From the NCBI RefSeq assembly GCF_900188145.1, contig NZ_FZOJ01000012.1, forward strand, positions 1 through 64,000: DNA of 64,000 nucleotides, written 5' to 3'. A program made the position numbers and the translations under genes. The stretch comes from Anaerovirgula multivorans (GTDB taxonomy: Bacteria; Bacillota; Clostridia; Peptostreptococcales; Natronincolaceae). Shown here one piece after another: positions 47,732 through 56,045 of the stretch. Under the pieces are notes generated by a model. The model made no database searches. It had not been told where the DNA came from and saw nothing but the letters and a program-made list of their open reading frames with translations. Within the stretch, counting starts at the first letter, position 1. Every line of letters starts with the position of its first letter.

Positions 47732-48898
47732 CTAAATTTTGCTTTTCTCAATTAGATTAAATATTTGCTTACCACATCTACTGCAACCATTTGACTTTAG
47801 CTCTTCTATAGTTTGGATTTCTTCTAAAAGCCCAACTTTAGTGGTTTCACCACAATCCCTGCACCTATAAAGGCGAACCGTTTTTTTTAGTTCTCCAGTA
47901 TAAAGCGGTCCATGATAAAAAGTTTGTATCAATGCCTTACTCTTGCTAGTAGTTCTAAGAACTACCATTTGACCAGTATTACCAATTATCCCGGCTCCTT
48001 CATAGGTATTAAATCTAGCCATCACTTTAGAAAGCATAAGACCCATATCTACGAAGCATTTTTGCATAGAAAGTTCAAAATCTGGTGACTTGTGAGCATA
48101 AGAAAGAAAAATTGGAAGACCACTCCGCTTTTTCAAAGTTTCAACTCCTCTTGAAAGAAATAAGATCATTCCCTCCAAAGTATAAGGAGGATCAGTAAAG
48201 AAACAATCAAATTGTTCTATAAAATTATTTAATAATGCCTTTCTAAAATCTAAACACACGCATTTAATAGGAAGTCTTTCTTTCTCAGCTATATCTTGTA
48301 TATAACTGAGAATTCTATTGTCAATATCCATTACAGAAATTGTTGTACTGCAATGTTCTATATTCGTAAACAACTTCTTGAGCAAAAAACCTAGCGCTAT
48401 ACTTACTAAGTCATCATCTCCTAAACATAAAATGTTTTTACCTATTAGCGCGTAATTCTGTAGGCATAACACTGCTCTTTTTACAGCCGTATCTAAAGTG
48501 CATTTTGATTGATCTATAGTAATATCTGCTGAGGGACGCTCTATAAATATTTCATTTAAAATACATTTTATTTCAGTAATTTCTTGCTCTTCTTCCCATG
48601 TTTCTTTCAATAACCTCATATATAGGCCCTTTCTTATTCCCTGGAAACCTAGCTTATTCTCTATGAAGTACAGCCCTTCTTTGGTTAATCTTACTCCATT
48701 ATTTTGAATTAGTAATCCACATCTAATAAGCTCTTTTTTTACGGCTACAATCACAGGTATGGGTAAAAGGTTTTTTCTTGCCAATTCTTTGTTAGAAATA
48801 CCTTCTTTGAAATATACATTTAACAATATATTCTCTATTATCTGTTCTCCTTCTTCTATATTTACATTTTCATTTACTTTTTTTATATAATTAACCAT
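47732..48898 (-). CDS. N4-bis(aminopropyl)spermidine synthase-like protein (BpsA/DUF43)
   Basis: 389 residues from the ATG at 48898 behind GGAGTGATATCA. N-terminal winged-helix-like region (about 1-110), a Rossmann aminopropyltransferase core with NILCLGDDDLVSIAL (about 155-169), and the catalytic DCFFTDPPYTLEGM near 233-246. A C-terminal zinc ribbon follows (CRDCGE near 345 and CSRCGK near 377). BpsA adds aminopropyl groups to spermidine to make branched polyamines, mainly in thermophiles. Here it is a single gene. Confidence 0.85.
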   Translation of the reverse strand: MVNYIKKVNENVNIEEGEQIIENILLNVYFKEGISNKELARKNLLPIPVIVAVKKELIRCGLLIQNNGVRLTKEGLYFIENKLGFQGIRKGLYMRLLKETWEEEQEITEIKCILNEIFIERPSADITIDQSKCTLDTAVKRAVLCLQNYALIGKNILCLGDDDLVSIALGFLLKKLFTNIEHCSTTISVMDIDNRILSYIQDIAEKERLPIKCVCLDFRKALLNNFIEQFDCFFTDPPYTLEGMILFLSRGVETLKKRSGLPIFLSYAHKSPDFELSMQKCFVDMGLMLSKVMARFNTYEGAGIIGNTGQMVVLRTTSKSKALIQTFYHGPLYTGELKKTVRLYRCRDCGETTKVGLLEEIQTIEELKSNGCSRCGKQIFNLIEKSKI

Positions 48899-49500
48899 TG
48901 ATATCACTCCATATTATATTGATTTTAGTTACTCAATTCTTTTATTTCTGCATGTAAACTAATAAAAAGCAATCTATGCTCTAAATAAAGTATGCTTAAT
49001 CTATCGTTTCTCTCAAAGATTAATTTTTAACTATTTCCTTAAAAGTAAGGAAAGTTCAATACTGGTATGTTAATAATTAATTAGAAACATAAATAGCAAA
49101 AATAAAAAAGGCCGCAGCAACACAAAGTCACTACAGCCTTTCATATTTTACAATATATGTCAAATCAATATCCTATTTAACCCTACACTGAATTGTTAAA
49201 TTTTAGAATAAATAATCAGCAAGGGAAAATATAGTATAAAAACTCGTTTTTTGACATAAAAATACCGTACAAAAGCACGGTTTATTAACATATAATATAA
49301 GGTTGAATTCTATCCGTGTTCCTAACTTCTCCTTAAAAAACTCATCGACTAATAGACTTAATATAAATTAAGTTTGCAAATTTTTCAAGAAATAACTATT
49401 CAGTTAATTAGTTAAGAACTACCTCGGACATCAAATTCTCTCCCTTCTTATTCTTTGATTATTTTCAATCCATATTATAACATATGTAAATAAATAATAC

Positions 49501-49571
49501 AATATTAGTTTATTTTATCTGCACGGCAATATTAGTTTATTTTATCTGTTTATTTTTAGTTTATTTTATCC
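49501..49571. repeat. short tandem repeats
   Basis: Two identical 21-base units (49501-49521 and 49528-49548, containing AATATTAGTTTATTTTATC), then a third partial unit with AGTTTATTTTATC. The period is about 25 bases. Confidence 0.75.
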
Positions 49572-49686
49572 TTCATATTACTAGCATGTTATTTTACTTA
49601 TATCAATATATCTTTTAATTAGTTATTTTCAAAACCATCATTACTTCCGGCTAGTGTAGTCCAGCTTTGCTGGACGCACCACATAG

Positions 49687-49716
49687 AAAAAGGGCTAATT
49701 ACCATGCCCTTTTTTT
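49687..49716. terminator. terminator after the first DUF4179 gene
   Basis: AAAAAGGGC (49687-49695) pairs with GCCCTTTTTTT across a 10-base loop. Both strands have T-runs, so it can end transcription in both directions. It lies about 95 bases beyond the minus-strand stop at 49812. Confidence 0.8.
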
Positions 49717-49811
49717 AGTAAATAGTTTTTGTGAAATTTTTCTTGATAGCAGTTAGCTGGCCTTTAGCATCTCCCCTTGTAGGAAATTATCGTTTGTTCA
49801 ATAGTCTCTAA

Positions 49812-50903
49812 TTATAAAACAATCTTTGTATCATTCAAGGTTATGCTTTTTATTTGATCCACATCAATCAACCTTTTCATCTGCATATTGAGCACACATT
49901 TTGTCCCCCTCATAGAGCTACCCCACATAGATGCATCCTTCTGTGTCAGCACAGTACCATCCTTTAATTCAATTGCTGTAATTTGGATCAGTTCCCCTGT
50001 TCCAGTCTCTGGAGGCTTTGAATCGTGCTCTTCAATATAACTTCCGCTTATTTGTACATTTAATGCAATCGGTGAAATAGATATTGAATCGATATTAACT
50101 GTTTCTCCATCTACCATCAATTTTTTCCCTATGGTATACTTTGTTGAAATATCCTCATAATCCAGCTTCCATTCCAGATTCCATTCACCTTCAATATCCG
50201 TAATCCAATCTCCGTTTATATAATGTCTTAAATCTCTAAACTTAAGGCTGATCATTTTCCCATTATTTATTTTTTCATCGGCATCCATATATACCAAGAT
50301 AGTTGCCTTATTGTCATTTTCATTGTCGTCATCTAACATGTCAAAACTGTATCCGTGACTTGTAGCCCCTTCAACCTGAAGATAGAAGGCATCAAATCCT
50401 ATATTCGAGTAGATAACCTTATCTTCTGGAGCCGTAATATCAAGTAAAATGTACAAATTGTTTGCATCACCGATTGTCTGAACTACTTCGATGGTAACCC
50501 CATTATTTTCATCACTTATACCAACATTCATTCCGCCCCCTGACAGATCTGCATTATTGTATTCTTCTATCCCAAAGTAGTTGGAAATTCGAATATCCCA
50601 CTGAAATATCTCCGCTGCAAAAGCTGTAGTTACAAGGGCAAATACTGCTATTAATGCGACAGTTAGAATTTTTCTTTTTTTCCCTCTTGGCTGATGAGAT
50701 GTTGTATATTTGTCTTCATTCTCCACTCCGATTTTTCCAATTGTCATTTTTAATATCCTCTCCTTTTCCTCTTTTGAAAGATCATCCTGTAAAAGGTCCG
50801 AACCATCCAGAATGTTCATAGTCTCCATCTCAAAGATCTCACTGAACATTTTATCTATACGATATTCTCCTTTTTTTTGATTCGTTTCATTGTTATTATT
50901 CAT
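49812..50903 (-). CDS. DUF4179 membrane protein, probable anti-sigma factor (pair 1)
   Basis: 363 residues from the ATG at 50903 behind AAGGGGTG; it overlaps the sigma gene by eight bases. A charged cytoplasmic N-terminus (about 1-80) is followed by one membrane segment (LTVALIAVFALVTTAFAA, about 84-102) and a large outer domain of DUF4179 type (about 110-363). This layout, with a coupled ECF sigma gene, marks an anti-sigma factor that holds the sigma until an outer signal is received. The signal is unknown. Confidence 0.85.
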   Translation of the reverse strand: MNNNNETNQKKGEYRIDKMFSEIFEMETMNILDGSDLLQDDLSKEEKERILKMTIGKIGVENEDKYTTSHQPRGKKRKILTVALIAVFALVTTAFAAEIFQWDIRISNYFGIEEYNNADLSGGGMNVGISDENNGVTIEVVQTIGDANNLYILLDITAPEDKVIYSNIGFDAFYLQVEGATSHGYSFDMLDDDNENDNKATILVYMDADEKINNGKMISLKFRDLRHYINGDWITDIEGEWNLEWKLDYEDISTKYTIGKKLMVDGETVNIDSISISPIALNVQISGSYIEEHDSKPPETGTGELIQITAIELKDGTVLTQKDASMWGSSMRGTKCVLNMQMKRLIDVDQIKSITLNDTKIVL

Positions 50904-51462
50904 ACTGGACACCCCTTCCTAGAAGCTCCCTCTTCAGCTTGCTCTTTCCTCTGTACAAATGGTTTTCTACAACTTTTGGCGTCAAACCAAGTCGCTTTGC
51001 AATATCATTTACCTTTTCATAATAAAAATATCTTAGAATGAAAACCGACCGCATAGGTTCTTCCATGCTATTTACAGAATCATGGACAATATTCTCATTA
51101 AGCTTTTTTACATAATCGCATTCCAAATCAACCGTGGCTTCAATAACTACTTCTTCCACCGACAGTACAAAGGTCTCTTTCTTCATCACTCTTCGTTTAT
51201 CAAGTGCAGTATGCCTCGCTATCCCGTAAAGATAACTTTTCAGTGAGTAATTCCCGTTGCTCTTAAACTTGTCAATAGATTTCCATAATCCTACGAAGCT
51301 GTCTGCCACCGCTTCCTCAATATCCTCCCCACTGCAGTCGAATAAAATGTTTTTACAAATTGTTTTAACAGGACCGCCATATTTATCTATTGCCATATCG
51401 ATTCCTTCACTCGGAGATTTTTTCAGCATAAGCAGGACACGTTCCTCATTAATATCTTGCAT
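50896..51462 (-). CDS. ECF-type RNA polymerase sigma factor (pair 1)
   Basis: 188 residues. Region 2 (about 20-90, AVADSFVGLWKSIDKF, YLYGIARHTALDKRR) and region 4 (about 130-180, MRSVFILRYFYYEKVNDIAKR, VVENHLYRGKSKLKREL) are present. Region 3 is absent, as expected. Cotranscribed with the DUF4179 gene and presumably bound by its product. No autoregulatory promoter could be recognised. Confidence 0.88.
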   Translation of the reverse strand: MQDINEERVLLMLKKSPSEGIDMAIDKYGGPVKTICKNILFDCSGEDIEEAVADSFVGLWKSIDKFKSNGNYSLKSYLYGIARHTALDKRRVMKKETFVLSVEEVVIEATVDLECDYVKKLNENIVHDSVNSMEEPMRSVFILRYFYYEKVNDIAKRLGLTPKVVENHLYRGKSKLKRELLGRGVQYE

Positions 51463-51883
51463 TCTAACTTCCTCACAATCCTTTTACTTTATATTGTTAT
51501 TTTATATTTGAAAAACGTCTTTCATAATACTATTCGTAAGATTGTAGAGTTTTCACTCACTCCTAGGTAAATTTTTTAGTAGGAAACAAATATCTCAAAG
51601 CATTAAAATGTTGGCGGAGCTTATGCTATGTCTAACTATCCTGTGTTTTTATAAAAAAATAAAAGTATCAAAATTAATTTTTATTTCACAAGTTATATTT
51701 TTGTCTGCATGTTTTCTGCTTCAACTAAAAATATACCAATTTTTTTAACTGTTATGAGTAATTAGGTGGCCTAGTATGTCTAATAACGCGCTTCTATCGT
51801 CAACCTTTAGCTTTTTCTACAAATAAGTTGGAGACATCATTTATATTTCTAGTTATACCAGCAAATATATTCTAAAGCATACC
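51463..51883. other. intergenic region
   Basis: About 420 AT-rich bases upstream of the sigma gene on one side and of a methyltransferase fragment on the other. No gene, repeat or strong hairpin was recognised. The sigma-gene promoter must lie near 51480-51560. Confidence 0.35.
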
Positions 51884-52189
51884 TTGCACGATTCATTCAA
51901 CGATTATGATTATTGGAATAATAACTATCCACAAATTGATACTGTAGAAACCAAAATAAATCAAATTAAAAATGCAGGGTATTGTTATAAATCTCATTTT
52001 ATTGCGCCTGTCATCGATTGGACCGATAATTATCATAATCCATTGCAAGCTAATCTTAGTAGGATGCTTAAAAAGTATACAAACAATGAAGTTGCAAAAC
52101 AGGCTATTAATATTCTACAGACAGAAATTAATCTATACCATAAATATTGTTCTGAATATAGCTATGTCTTTTATATTATGTGTAAGTAA
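51884..52189 (+). pseudogene. C-terminal fragment of a SAM methyltransferase, duplicate of the gene at 36843
   Basis: From about 51910 the frame (YPQIDTVETKINQIKNAGYC, LQTEINLYHKYCSEYSYVF) is roughly 80 per cent identical to the last 95 residues of the methyltransferase at 36843. The SAM-binding core is missing. The downstream terminator-then-hairpin-repeat order is also shared, so a block that included the gene end and its 3' region was duplicated. Confidence 0.85.
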
Positions 52190-52229
52190 GTCGGTTTTTT
52201 ATAATGTAGATTGTAATTTATTTTACCCT

Positions 52230-52257
52230 AAACCCCACTGATTTCAGTGGGGTTTTT
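52230..52257 (+). terminator. terminator after the methyltransferase fragment
   Basis: AAACCCCACTGA and TCAGTGGGGTTT form a 12-base perfect stem with a tiny loop and trailing T residues. Confidence 0.85.
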
Positions 52258-52333
52258 CATGCCTAGATATACTACACATCAGAGACTTTTCCACTGGAGA
52301 TATTTCTTATTCATTGTGAATACTAACTTTTGG

Positions 52334-52387
52334 AAAAACCGCCGTCACTTATGGTACGGTTCTCCGTATCCCTGAACTGAAGGTTTT
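52334..52387 (+). repeat. dispersed hairpin repeat, copy 6
   Basis: AAAAACCGCCGTCACTTATG, GGTACGGTTCTCCGTATCC, then GAACTGAAGGTTTT. The inner hairpin GGTACGG-TTCT-CCGTATC pairs with compensating changes relative to GATAAGG copies. The left flank matches copy 4. Confidence 0.8.
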
Positions 52388-52420
52388 ATGTAAAGAAGCA
52401 AGCAAAATAACGTTGCAAAA

Positions 52421-52460
52421 ATAACAGAAGTGGCGAGGACTTCCTCACCACTTCTGTTAT
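52421..52460 (-). terminator. terminator of the second sigma/DUF4179 operon
   Basis: ATAACAGAAGTGG (52421) pairs with CCACTTCTGTTAT (to 52460), with an inner GAGGA/TCCTC extension. It is 12 bases after the stop at 52472. Confidence 0.8.
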
Positions 52461-52471
52461 TGCATATATCA

Positions 52472-53539
52472 TTATTTGTTTAAAAATATTGTAAATTCTT
52501 CTCCAACTTGTTTATAATCATTACTCTCCCTCCCGCTTTCTTCCGGTAGCTTTGCAGCATATGGAGTTAAGGTAATAGATGTAATTTCATCAGAAAAATC
52601 TTTGTATAAATTTGAGTATTTAAATACAAAATCTTCACCTGATTTACTGCTTAAATAAAAGGTTATTTCATTTCCTAAATTATCATATCCTCTTAAGTCA
52701 ATTTGATAAGAGCCATTGGATTTTCCTTTCACATTTCCTCGTATCTTTTGATTTACAGGATTGTATCTAAGTTCTTCCAGAATGTAGCTTTGATTATCTA
52801 TGTCGAAAGAATAATCTAATGGCAACACATAAGTATCTGCCATTAATTCACTACCATCTGCTGTGAATTCAAATATCCATTTTCCTTTCACTTTCCCTTC
52901 TACTATATCTTCAGATTTAATTGTAAAGTAATTCAAATCACTAAAAACAATTTTTATATCTATATTTTCTTTAGTATCAATACCTACAGCATCAACAAGA
53001 TAAGTGTCAACAAACATTGTTTCAGAATCATCAATTTTTCCACAACTACCTGTCATACCATTATTCCTTAATTTCTTCCCATTAATAAAAATATTATGAT
53101 CAAACATAAACCCGTCTACAGGTTTATTGATGTTGACAATTGTAGAAAAAATCAACTCGTCTTTATCGATAATAACATCAGTTAATTTGATTTCTACTCC
53201 ATTATTTTCTACTATTTGATCAACTACATTTCCATAAAGCTCAATATTCCTTTCAATACCCAATGCTTTCCCTATAGAATAAGTAATTTCTGAGATTGTT
53301 GATTGAGTAGCAGCATAGACATTTTTCCCAAAACTTGTTTGACTAAAAATACCTATAGTTAATACTAAAGTAGCAACAATGATGCCTATTTTTCTAAAAT
53401 CAAATTTTTTCTTTCTTTTTTTTCTAAAATTCTCTTTCAATTTTTTCTTTTCCATATCCGTTAATTCCTCTCTTTCATAATCATTAATATTAAATTCCAT
53501 TTGATTTAGAAGTTCATAAATATTTTTAGAGTTTTTCAT
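52472..53539 (-). CDS. DUF4179 membrane protein, probable anti-sigma factor (pair 2)
   Basis: 355 residues from the ATG at 53539, seven bases after GGAGGG; it overlaps the sigma gene by 14 bases. The much longer open frame to 53743 is only an overlap with the sigma gene. A basic cytoplasmic stretch (about 35-55) leads into one membrane segment (IGIIVATLVLTIGIFSQT, about 58-75), then an outer DUF4179 domain. Same arrangement as the pair at 49812, but the sequences are quite different, so they respond to different cues. Confidence 0.85.
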   Translation of the reverse strand: MKNSKNIYELLNQMEFNINDYEREELTDMEKKKLKENFRKKRKKKFDFRKIGIIVATLVLTIGIFSQTSFGKNVYAATQSTISEITYSIGKALGIERNIELYGNVVDQIVENNGVEIKLTDVIIDKDELIFSTIVNINKPVDGFMFDHNIFINGKKLRNNGMTGSCGKIDDSETMFVDTYLVDAVGIDTKENIDIKIVFSDLNYFTIKSEDIVEGKVKGKWIFEFTADGSELMADTYVLPLDYSFDIDNQSYILEELRYNPVNQKIRGNVKGKSNGSYQIDLRGYDNLGNEITFYLSSKSGEDFVFKYSNLYKDFSDEITSITLTPYAAKLPEESGRESNDYKQVGEEFTIFLNK

Positions 53540-54101
53540 TTTCATACCCTCCCTCAATACCAATGATTCCACGAAGTTTCTTTTTACCCCTTGAAATTCT
53601 ATTATAAAGAATAGGTTTGCTAAGTCCTGTATCTTTAGATATCTCATCCATATCTCTGTCTTCAAAATATAATTTGTGGAAAATCTTCCTGTCCTCTTCC
53701 GATAAACTCTGTAGCATTTTTTTAATTTCTTTGCTGGTTTCATCTGTCAAAATTTCAATAAGAGAATAATCTTCCACAGGGATTATTAAATCTTCTATAT
53801 TTTCATTTTCTAAATCCTTTAAATATTTCCTTACATAATCAATAGACTTATATTTTGCTATTCCACCTATCCAATTCTTAAAGCTGGATTTCTTTGGATC
53901 ATAGTAGTGAATATTCTCCCAAATAGCAAGGATACAATCATTCATACATTCTTCATAAAAATTCACAAGAGAGAAAAGATGTTTTTTTAAAACGGTCTTG
54001 AGGATCCATGCATAATTATCAACGACATATTCTAAAGCTCCTTCATTTCCAATCTTCATTTGATCAATAAAATTTTCTTCTGTTATTTTCAATAGTATCA
54101 C
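53526..54101 (-). CDS. ECF-type RNA polymerase sigma factor (pair 2)
   Basis: 191 residues, or 188 if it starts at the TTG at 54092, which is better placed after AAGGTG. Region 2 (about 20-90, YEECMNDCILAIWENIHYYDP, WIGGIAKYKSIDYVRKYL) and region 4 (about 125-180, EDRKIFHKLYFEDRDMDEIS, KPILYNRISRGKKKLRGI) are clear. Partner of the following DUF4179 gene. Confidence 0.88.
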   Translation of the reverse strand: MILLKITEENFIDQMKIGNEGALEYVVDNYAWILKTVLKKHLFSLVNFYEECMNDCILAIWENIHYYDPKKSSFKNWIGGIAKYKSIDYVRKYLKDLENENIEDLIIPVEDYSLIEILTDETSKEIKKMLQSLSEEDRKIFHKLYFEDRDMDEISKDTGLSKPILYNRISRGKKKLRGIIGIEGGYENEKL

Positions 54102-54388
54102 CTTCTTTAAGTGTTGCTTTCTACATGTAGATTTTTTTATATATTTATCTTTTCACTCAATACTTCGTAACAATAAGAGTAAATCTATCAAAAATTTTAT
54201 CTTTTTAGATTTACTAGGTCAATTATATTTAGGTTAAGTTTTTGATTTTATAATTTTAAAGAAATCTTTTATTACAATTCTAGACCCTTATAGGAATCAC
54301 CTTCCTTGCAAAACAAAGGAGCCAGCAGGATCTGCTCCTACTAACTCCTTTAGAAAAACCACTTCTTCCAATATGCTAGTACCATTAT

Positions 54389-54445
54389 CAAAAAACCGCA
54401 GTCATTTATGGTACGGTTTACCGTATCGTTGTATCGGCGATTTTA
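54389..54445 (+). repeat. dispersed hairpin repeat, copy 7
   Basis: AAAAAACCGCAGTCATTTATG, GGTACGGTTTACCGTATC, then CGGCGATTTTA. It has the GGTACGG/CCGTATC inner hairpin, as in copy 6. It lies 38 bases beyond the stop of the minus-strand MBL gene. Confidence 0.75.
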
Positions 54446-54482
54446 CTTATAATAAAACAGTTACTTAGGACAAATCACTAAC

Positions 54483-55211
54483 TTAACTTGAAATAATGCT
54501 ACTCAACGACTTTTTAATATCTTTTTTATAAACTCCCCCGTGGTAGCAAATAATTCTATCTATTTCATAATTCATTAATTTAATAATTGATTTTTTTGCA
54601 GCTACCATGTCTAAAGTATATTGTGGATTTGCAATAGCAAGCTTATTGTTTTCAATAACTAATGCATCCCCAGCAATCAATGTTTTACTAGTTTTAATGT
54701 AAATTGAAATATGTCCTGGCACATGTCCTGGAGTAGTAACTATTTCAATACCTCCACAACAATCAAAAAAATCCTTGTCCTTTATGCATATATCAACATC
54801 ACAGGGCTCTACTGATTCAAGTATGCTATGAAAAGTTTTTGCACCCTCTTTTTCTCCCTCTGATAAAAAATCATATATAGATTCTGCCTGTTGTAGTCTT
54901 AATGATTTTTTACTTCCATTTATATACTTTTCATCATCTATGGATGCCAATACCTTTATAGAAGGATACTTTCTTTTAAATGCCGCTAAAGACCCCATGT
55001 GATCGAAATCGTGGTGAGTTATAATTATCTTAGACAGTTTTTTTATATCAATCCCTCTAATTATTGCTTCCTCTTCTACCAGTGATAAAAAATTTGGATA
55101 TCCGCAGTCAACCAAAATCATTTCCCCTTCACCTTCAATTATTACTGGATAAATCCTATTTATTTCATCATTAAAACCAACCTTGATTTCTAGAATATTG
55201 ATTTTATTCAT
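54483..55211 (-). CDS. MBL-fold metallo-hydrolase
   Basis: 242 residues from the ATG at 55211 behind TAGGAGGGAGTTAC. The metal motif THHDFDHMGS (His, His, Asp, His) near residue 70, a further His in TPGHVPGHIS, Asp in LIAGDALV and the C-terminal His in CYHGGV complete the two-metal site of a glyoxalase-II-like hydrolase. Substrate unknown. Single gene. Confidence 0.9.
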   Translation of the reverse strand: MNKINILEIKVGFNDEINRIYPVIIEGEGEMILVDCGYPNFLSLVEEEAIIRGIDIKKLSKIIITHHDFDHMGSLAAFKRKYPSIKVLASIDDEKYINGSKKSLRLQQAESIYDFLSEGEKEGAKTFHSILESVEPCDVDICIKDKDFFDCCGGIEIVTTPGHVPGHISIYIKTSKTLIAGDALVIENNKLAIANPQYTLDMVAAKKSIIKLMNYEIDRIICYHGGVYKKDIKKSLSSIISS

Positions 55212-55325
55212 GTAACTCCCTCCTACCATTGTATACTCTCTCATCCAATTATATTCATAATACCATTAACACAAGTTCTTTGGTGACCATAATCATTTCT
55301 GTATTATCCTTGACCTTTTAATAAA

Positions 55326-55362
55326 AAAAGATACTTGATCTCTTTTAATATCAAGTATCTTT
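55326..55362. terminator. bidirectional terminator
   Basis: AAAAAGATACTTGAT pairs with ATCAAGTATCTTTT across a short loop, with A and T runs on either side. It ends the CD3324-family gene on the minus strand, 19 bases from its stop. Confidence 0.8.
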
Positions 55363-55380
55363 TGGATATTTTTATTTTCT

Positions 55381-55650
55381 TCATATTTTGTATGCTCTAA
55401 GGATTCTTCTAATGCTATTTTCGGTAAGATAATACTGCTTAGCAAGAGCTTTTATAGGTGTTCCTTTAAAGTTTTTGTTAAAAATTTCTATATTTCTTTT
55501 CTTTATTTCATCCTTATATCCACTATTTTCTCCCCATTTCTTTTTATTTTCAGTTTTTCTAGGTATATAGATATATTTCCCATCAGCATATTGCTGAAGC
55601 AGTTCAACGATATCTTTTGGTAATAGGTTTTGTGCCTTTTCATATTTCAT
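55381..55650 (-). CDS. CD3324-family / Mor-like small DNA-binding protein
   Basis: 89 residues. The pattern LLPKDIVELLQQYADGKYIYIPRK, KKWGENSGYKDEIKKRN and the terminal helix-turn-helix-like IKALAKQYYLTENSIRRILR fit the CD3324 family, small proteins widespread in clostridia and related to Mor transcription activators. It probably binds DNA; targets are unknown. The start follows an AGGAGCAAAG stretch. Single gene with its own terminator. Confidence 0.8.
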   Translation of the reverse strand: MKYEKAQNLLPKDIVELLQQYADGKYIYIPRKTENKKKWGENSGYKDEIKKRNIEIFNKNFKGTPIKALAKQYYLTENSIRRILRAYKI

Positions 55651-55690
55651 AATCTTTGCTCCTATTCAATATTATTATTTATTAATATTG

Positions 55691-55779
55691 AAGCAAAGAC
55701 TGCATAAAGTTATTTTATCGAATCTCTCTTTAAAAATGGCCCCAAACAAAGTACATCTTTGTTTTTACAGTCTTTGCTT
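55691..55779. repeat. nested inverted repeats
   Basis: AAGCAAAGACTG (55691-55702) and CAGTCTTTGCTT (55768-55779) are perfect inverted copies. Between them AAACAAAG/CTTTGTTT (55744-55751 and 55757-55764) forms a second hairpin. The right copies overlap the 3' end of a 17-codon minus-strand frame. Confidence 0.7.
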
Positions 55780-55818
55780 GGAGCCGAATCCAATAACCAA
55801 CTTATCTTGCTTACTCAT
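55765..55818 (-). CDS. candidate 17-residue small protein
   Basis: The minus strand has AAAGGAGGAAACC, then ATG at 55818 and MSKQDKLVIGFGSKQRL before a TAA. The ribosome site is as strong as that of any gene here. A hairpin follows the stop directly, and the end of the frame takes part in a second stem. It may be a leader, a small peptide, or the broken start of a former gene. Function unknown. Confidence 0.4.
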   Translation of the reverse strand: MSKQDKLVIGFGSKQRL

Positions 55819-55911
55819 AATGGTTTCCTCCTTTTTGCTACCATTTACTTCATCTATATTATTATTATAAATTAAATTTCTTTATTTATCTATTAGATTC
55901 TAAGGTTCTTC

Positions 55912-55967
55912 AAAAACCGCCGTTACTTATGATAAGGTTCACCGTATCATTTAACTGGCGGTTTTTT
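55912..55967 (+). repeat. dispersed hairpin repeat, copy 8 (best outer stem)
   Basis: AAAAACCGCC (55912-55921) and GGCGGTTTTT (55957-55966) pair perfectly over ten bases. Inside, GATAAGG-TTCA-CCGTATC forms a hairpin with one mismatch. A REP-like element follows 50 bases on (56016). Confidence 0.85.
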
Positions 55968-56015
55968 ATCGAGTTTAAACAATGGTTTTATTGAGAAATC
56001 TATAAACCACTTTCG

Positions 56016-56039
56016 GACAATGAACCTGTCCCCTTGTCC
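56016..56039. repeat. REP-like element
   Basis: GACAATGAACCTGTCCCC then TTGTCC: the GACA/TGTC ends and the CTGTCCCC core match the ends of the RAYT unit and typical clostridial REP-like sequences. It lies directly beside a RAYT pseudogene. Confidence 0.7.
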
Positions 56040-56045
56040 CTTGAT

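Larger units (their letters stand above)
48908..49811. other. long intergenic region with repeats and hairpins
   Basis: About 900 bases without a gene. It holds a hairpin at 49108-49141 (AAAGGC/GCCTTT), a short ACCGT/ACGGT hairpin near 49265, tandem repeats at 49501-49571, a GTCCAGC/GCTGGAC hairpin at 49660-49676, and a terminator at 49687-49716. A sequence CAAAACCATCATTACTTCC near 49631 could be a decayed hairpin-repeat copy. Confidence 0.5.

Noticed and set aside
53540..53743. Upstream extension of the second DUF4179 frame
   Set aside because: It only overlaps the sigma gene in another frame; the ATG at 53539 has the ribosome site.
8482..55967. The hairpin repeats as a CRISPR array or integron attC sites
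   Set aside because: Copies are kilobases apart, not arrayed, with no cas or integrase genes; the attC core (GTTRRRY) is not present.
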